Part shown: piece after piece, positions 62,695 to 64,000 of the stretch | Numbering within the stretch: the first letter of the stretch is position 1 | Layout: each line of letters starts with the position of its first letter | NCBI RefSeq assembly: GCF_021462825.1 | Contig: NZ_JAKEEB010000026.1 | Coordinates: forward strand, 29,812 to 93,811 | Length of the DNA: 64,000 nucleotides | Direction: 5' to 3' | DNA from: Streptomyces glomeratus | GTDB taxonomy: Bacteria > Actinomycetota > Actinomycetes > Streptomycetales > Streptomycetaceae | Made by a program: the position numbers and the translations under genes | Notes under the pieces: model-generated | What the model saw: only the letters and a program-made list of their open reading frames with translations | Told to the model about the DNA's origin: nothing | Databases searched by the model: none

Positions 62695-63999
62695 ATGCGA
62701 GTCCTGTTCGTGCCCTCCGCGGCGAAGTCCCACGTACACGCCCAGGTTCCGCTGGCGTGGGCGCTGCGCGCCGCCGGTCACGACGTGGTCGTCGCCGGCC
62801 AGCCGGACATCGTGGAGGAGGTCCAGCGGGTGGGGCTGAGCGTCTTCTCCTTCGGGGAACGGCTCGGCCTGGAGTCGGCCAGGAGTTCCGAACACTCGGA
62901 TGACGCGGCCGACACCGAGGAGGTCCAGGGCGGGACGTGGCTCGACGTACTGGACATCGGAGAGGTCAGGCCGGAGCGGCTCACCGGACGCTACGCCCAG
63001 TCCGTCCTCTCCGCGTGGACGTCGGTGGTCTTCCAGAACATGGTCCCGGACCAGGCGGTCGATGATCTGGTGGAGTTCGCGTGTGGGTGGGGTCCGGATC
63101 TGGTGGTGTGGGATGCGATGACGTTTGCGGGTGGGGTGGCGGGGGTGGTGTCGGGGGCGGCGCATGCGCGGTTGTTGTTCGGGTTGGATCTGGTGGGTGG
63201 TTTGCGGGGGGTGTTGCTGGGTGGGGGTGGGGTGGTGGATGACCCGTTGGAGGAGTGGTTGGGGTGGACGTTGGGTCGTTTTGGTTGTGGGTTCAGTGAG
63301 GAGGTGGTGGTGGGGCAGTGGACGGTGGATCCGGTGCCGGGGTCGTTGCGGTTGCCGGTGGGTGGGTTGTCGGTGCCGGTGAGGTATGTGCCGTTCAACG
63401 GGGCGTCGGTGGTGCCGGGGTGGTTGGGTGCTGGTGCTGGTGCTGGTGCTGGTGTGGGGGGTGGGGGTCGGCGGCGGGTGTGTGTGTCGTTGGGGGTGTC
63501 GCACCGGGAGGTGTTGGGTGGGGATCGGGTGCGGGTGGGGGAGTTGCTGGAGGGGTTGGGGGGTTTGGATGTGGAGGTGGTGGCGACGTTGGATGCGTCG
63601 CAGTTGGGTGGGGTGAGTGTGCCGGAGAATGTGCGGTTGGTGGATTTTGTGCCGTTGGATGTGTTGTTGCCGTCGTGTGCGGCGGTGGTGCATCACGGGG
63701 GTGCGGGGACGTTTCAGACGGCGTTGTGGCATGGGGTGCCGCAGGTGATCGTGCCGGATATGCGGTGGGATACGGCGGCGAAGGCCGATCGGTTGGTGGG
63801 GTGTGGTGCGGGGTTGCGGGTGGATGATGTGGACGGGTTGTCGGCGGTGGGGTTGCGGGGGTTGGTGCGGCGGGTGCTGGAGGAGCCGGTGTTCGCGCAG
63901 CGGGCGGCGGGGTTGCGGCGGGAGATGATGGCGATGCCTTCACCCGCCGCCGCGGTGAGGGTGCTGGAACGGCTCACCGAACAACACCGCCGACGCTGA
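62695..63999 (+). CDS. GT-B glycosyltransferase with mosaic codon usage
   Basis: 434 residues, complete. N-terminus MRVLFVPSAAKSHVHAQVPL, WTVDPVPGSLRLP, VRYVPFNGASVVPGWL and donor motif HHGGAGTFQTALWHGVPQ at about residue 331. The first 123 codons and the last 20 use normal C-ending Streptomyces codons, but 63065-63935 is dominated by G- and T-ending codons (TTG, GTG, GGT, GGG, GAT). In that segment Gly and Val are enriched, including a GAGAGAG run at a hinge. The protein still aligns with the copies at 33869 and 51384. GAGGAG precedes the ATG. Confidence 0.9.
   Translation: MRVLFVPSAAKSHVHAQVPLAWALRAAGHDVVVAGQPDIVEEVQRVGLSVFSFGERLGLESARSSEHSDDAADTEEVQGGTWLDVLDIGEVRPERLTGRYAQSVLSAWTSVVFQNMVPDQAVDDLVEFACGWGPDLVVWDAMTFAGGVAGVVSGAAHARLLFGLDLVGGLRGVLLGGGGVVDDPLEEWLGWTLGRFGCGFSEEVVVGQWTVDPVPGSLRLPVGGLSVPVRYVPFNGASVVPGWLGAGAGAGAGVGGGGRRRVCVSLGVSHREVLGGDRVRVGELLEGLGGLDVEVVATLDASQLGGVSVPENVRLVDFVPLDVLLPSCAAVVHHGGAGTFQTALWHGVPQVIVPDMRWDTAAKADRLVGCGAGLRVDDVDGLSAVGLRGLVRRVLEEPVFAQRAAGLRREMMAMPSPAAAVRVLERLTEQHRRR
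63427..63450 (+). repeat. in-frame hexamer repeat within a glycosyltransferase gene
   Basis: GGTGCT is repeated four times exactly, encoding Gly-Ala units in the interdomain region of the transferase. It lies inside the G/T-rich segment and is absent from the related copies. Confidence 0.9.
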
Positions 64000-64000
64000 C

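Noticed and set aside
61807..63732. 641-residue minus-strand open frame rich in His, Pro, Thr and Arg
   Set aside because: An artefact of the G/T-rich codon segment of the plus-strand glycosyltransferase gene and the P450 gene.

Overview
The window is GC-rich actinomycete DNA, most likely a Streptomyces chromosome. The coding frames have strong G/C at third codon positions, GTG and TTG starts are common, and the content (PucR/xanthine dehydrogenase block, large LuxR-type ATPase regulator, SprT-like trypsin, ActIII-type ketoreductase) is typical of that genus. It splits at about 31.7 kb into a chromosomal left half and a specialised-metabolite gene cluster that runs off the right edge. LEFT HALF (1-31.7 kb): a GntR regulator, a 14-bp tandem repeat and a TPR-like protein come first. 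Next is a purine-catabolism module: PucR regulator, three-subunit molybdenum xanthine dehydrogenase, AzgA-type purine permease and XdhC maturation factor. Tail-to-tail with xdhC lies a two-gene conflict-type module, an EACC1-like small protein and a 1,440-residue caspase fused to four FtsK/EccC-like ATPase domains. Then follow an SRPBCC protein, a CorA transporter, an AlkZ-like winged-helix protein, a LysR regulator, a tautomerase, a secreted trypsin, a LAL regulator, a GAF-LuxR regulator with two acyl-CoA ligases, and glyoxylate carboligase. The last has a clear promoter overlapped by a double palindromic operator; glyoxylate is the end product of purine and allantoin breakdown, so it fits the purine theme. 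RIGHT HALF (31.7-64 kb): a cluster for a heavily glycosylated aromatic (type II) polyketide. The aromatic evidence is an ActIII-like ketoreductase, a didomain aromatase/cyclase and a SnoaL-like protein; no minimal PKS is visible, so the core must lie outside the window. Sugar genes are a 2,3-dehydratase, 3,5-epimerase, 4-ketoreductase, 3-aminotransferase, 3-C-methyltransferase, a second epimerase/reductase and an FkbM methyltransferase, served by six GT-B glycosyltransferases and one heme-less P450-like activator. Embedded in it is a four-gene operon: malonyltransferase-like acyltransferase, short PaaK-like ligase, fused glutamate mutase and methylaspartate ammonia-lyase. It reads as a route from L-glutamate through 3-methylaspartate to mesaconate with activation and transfer of the acid, and I consider it the most novel element here. 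A pseudo-subtilase with a degenerate triad, a real P450 and a mosaic glycosyltransferase with an abrupt codon-usage switch complete the cluster. Direct heptamer repeats with 11-bp spacing precede several of its promoters, as expected for a SARP regulon, although no SARP gene is in the window.
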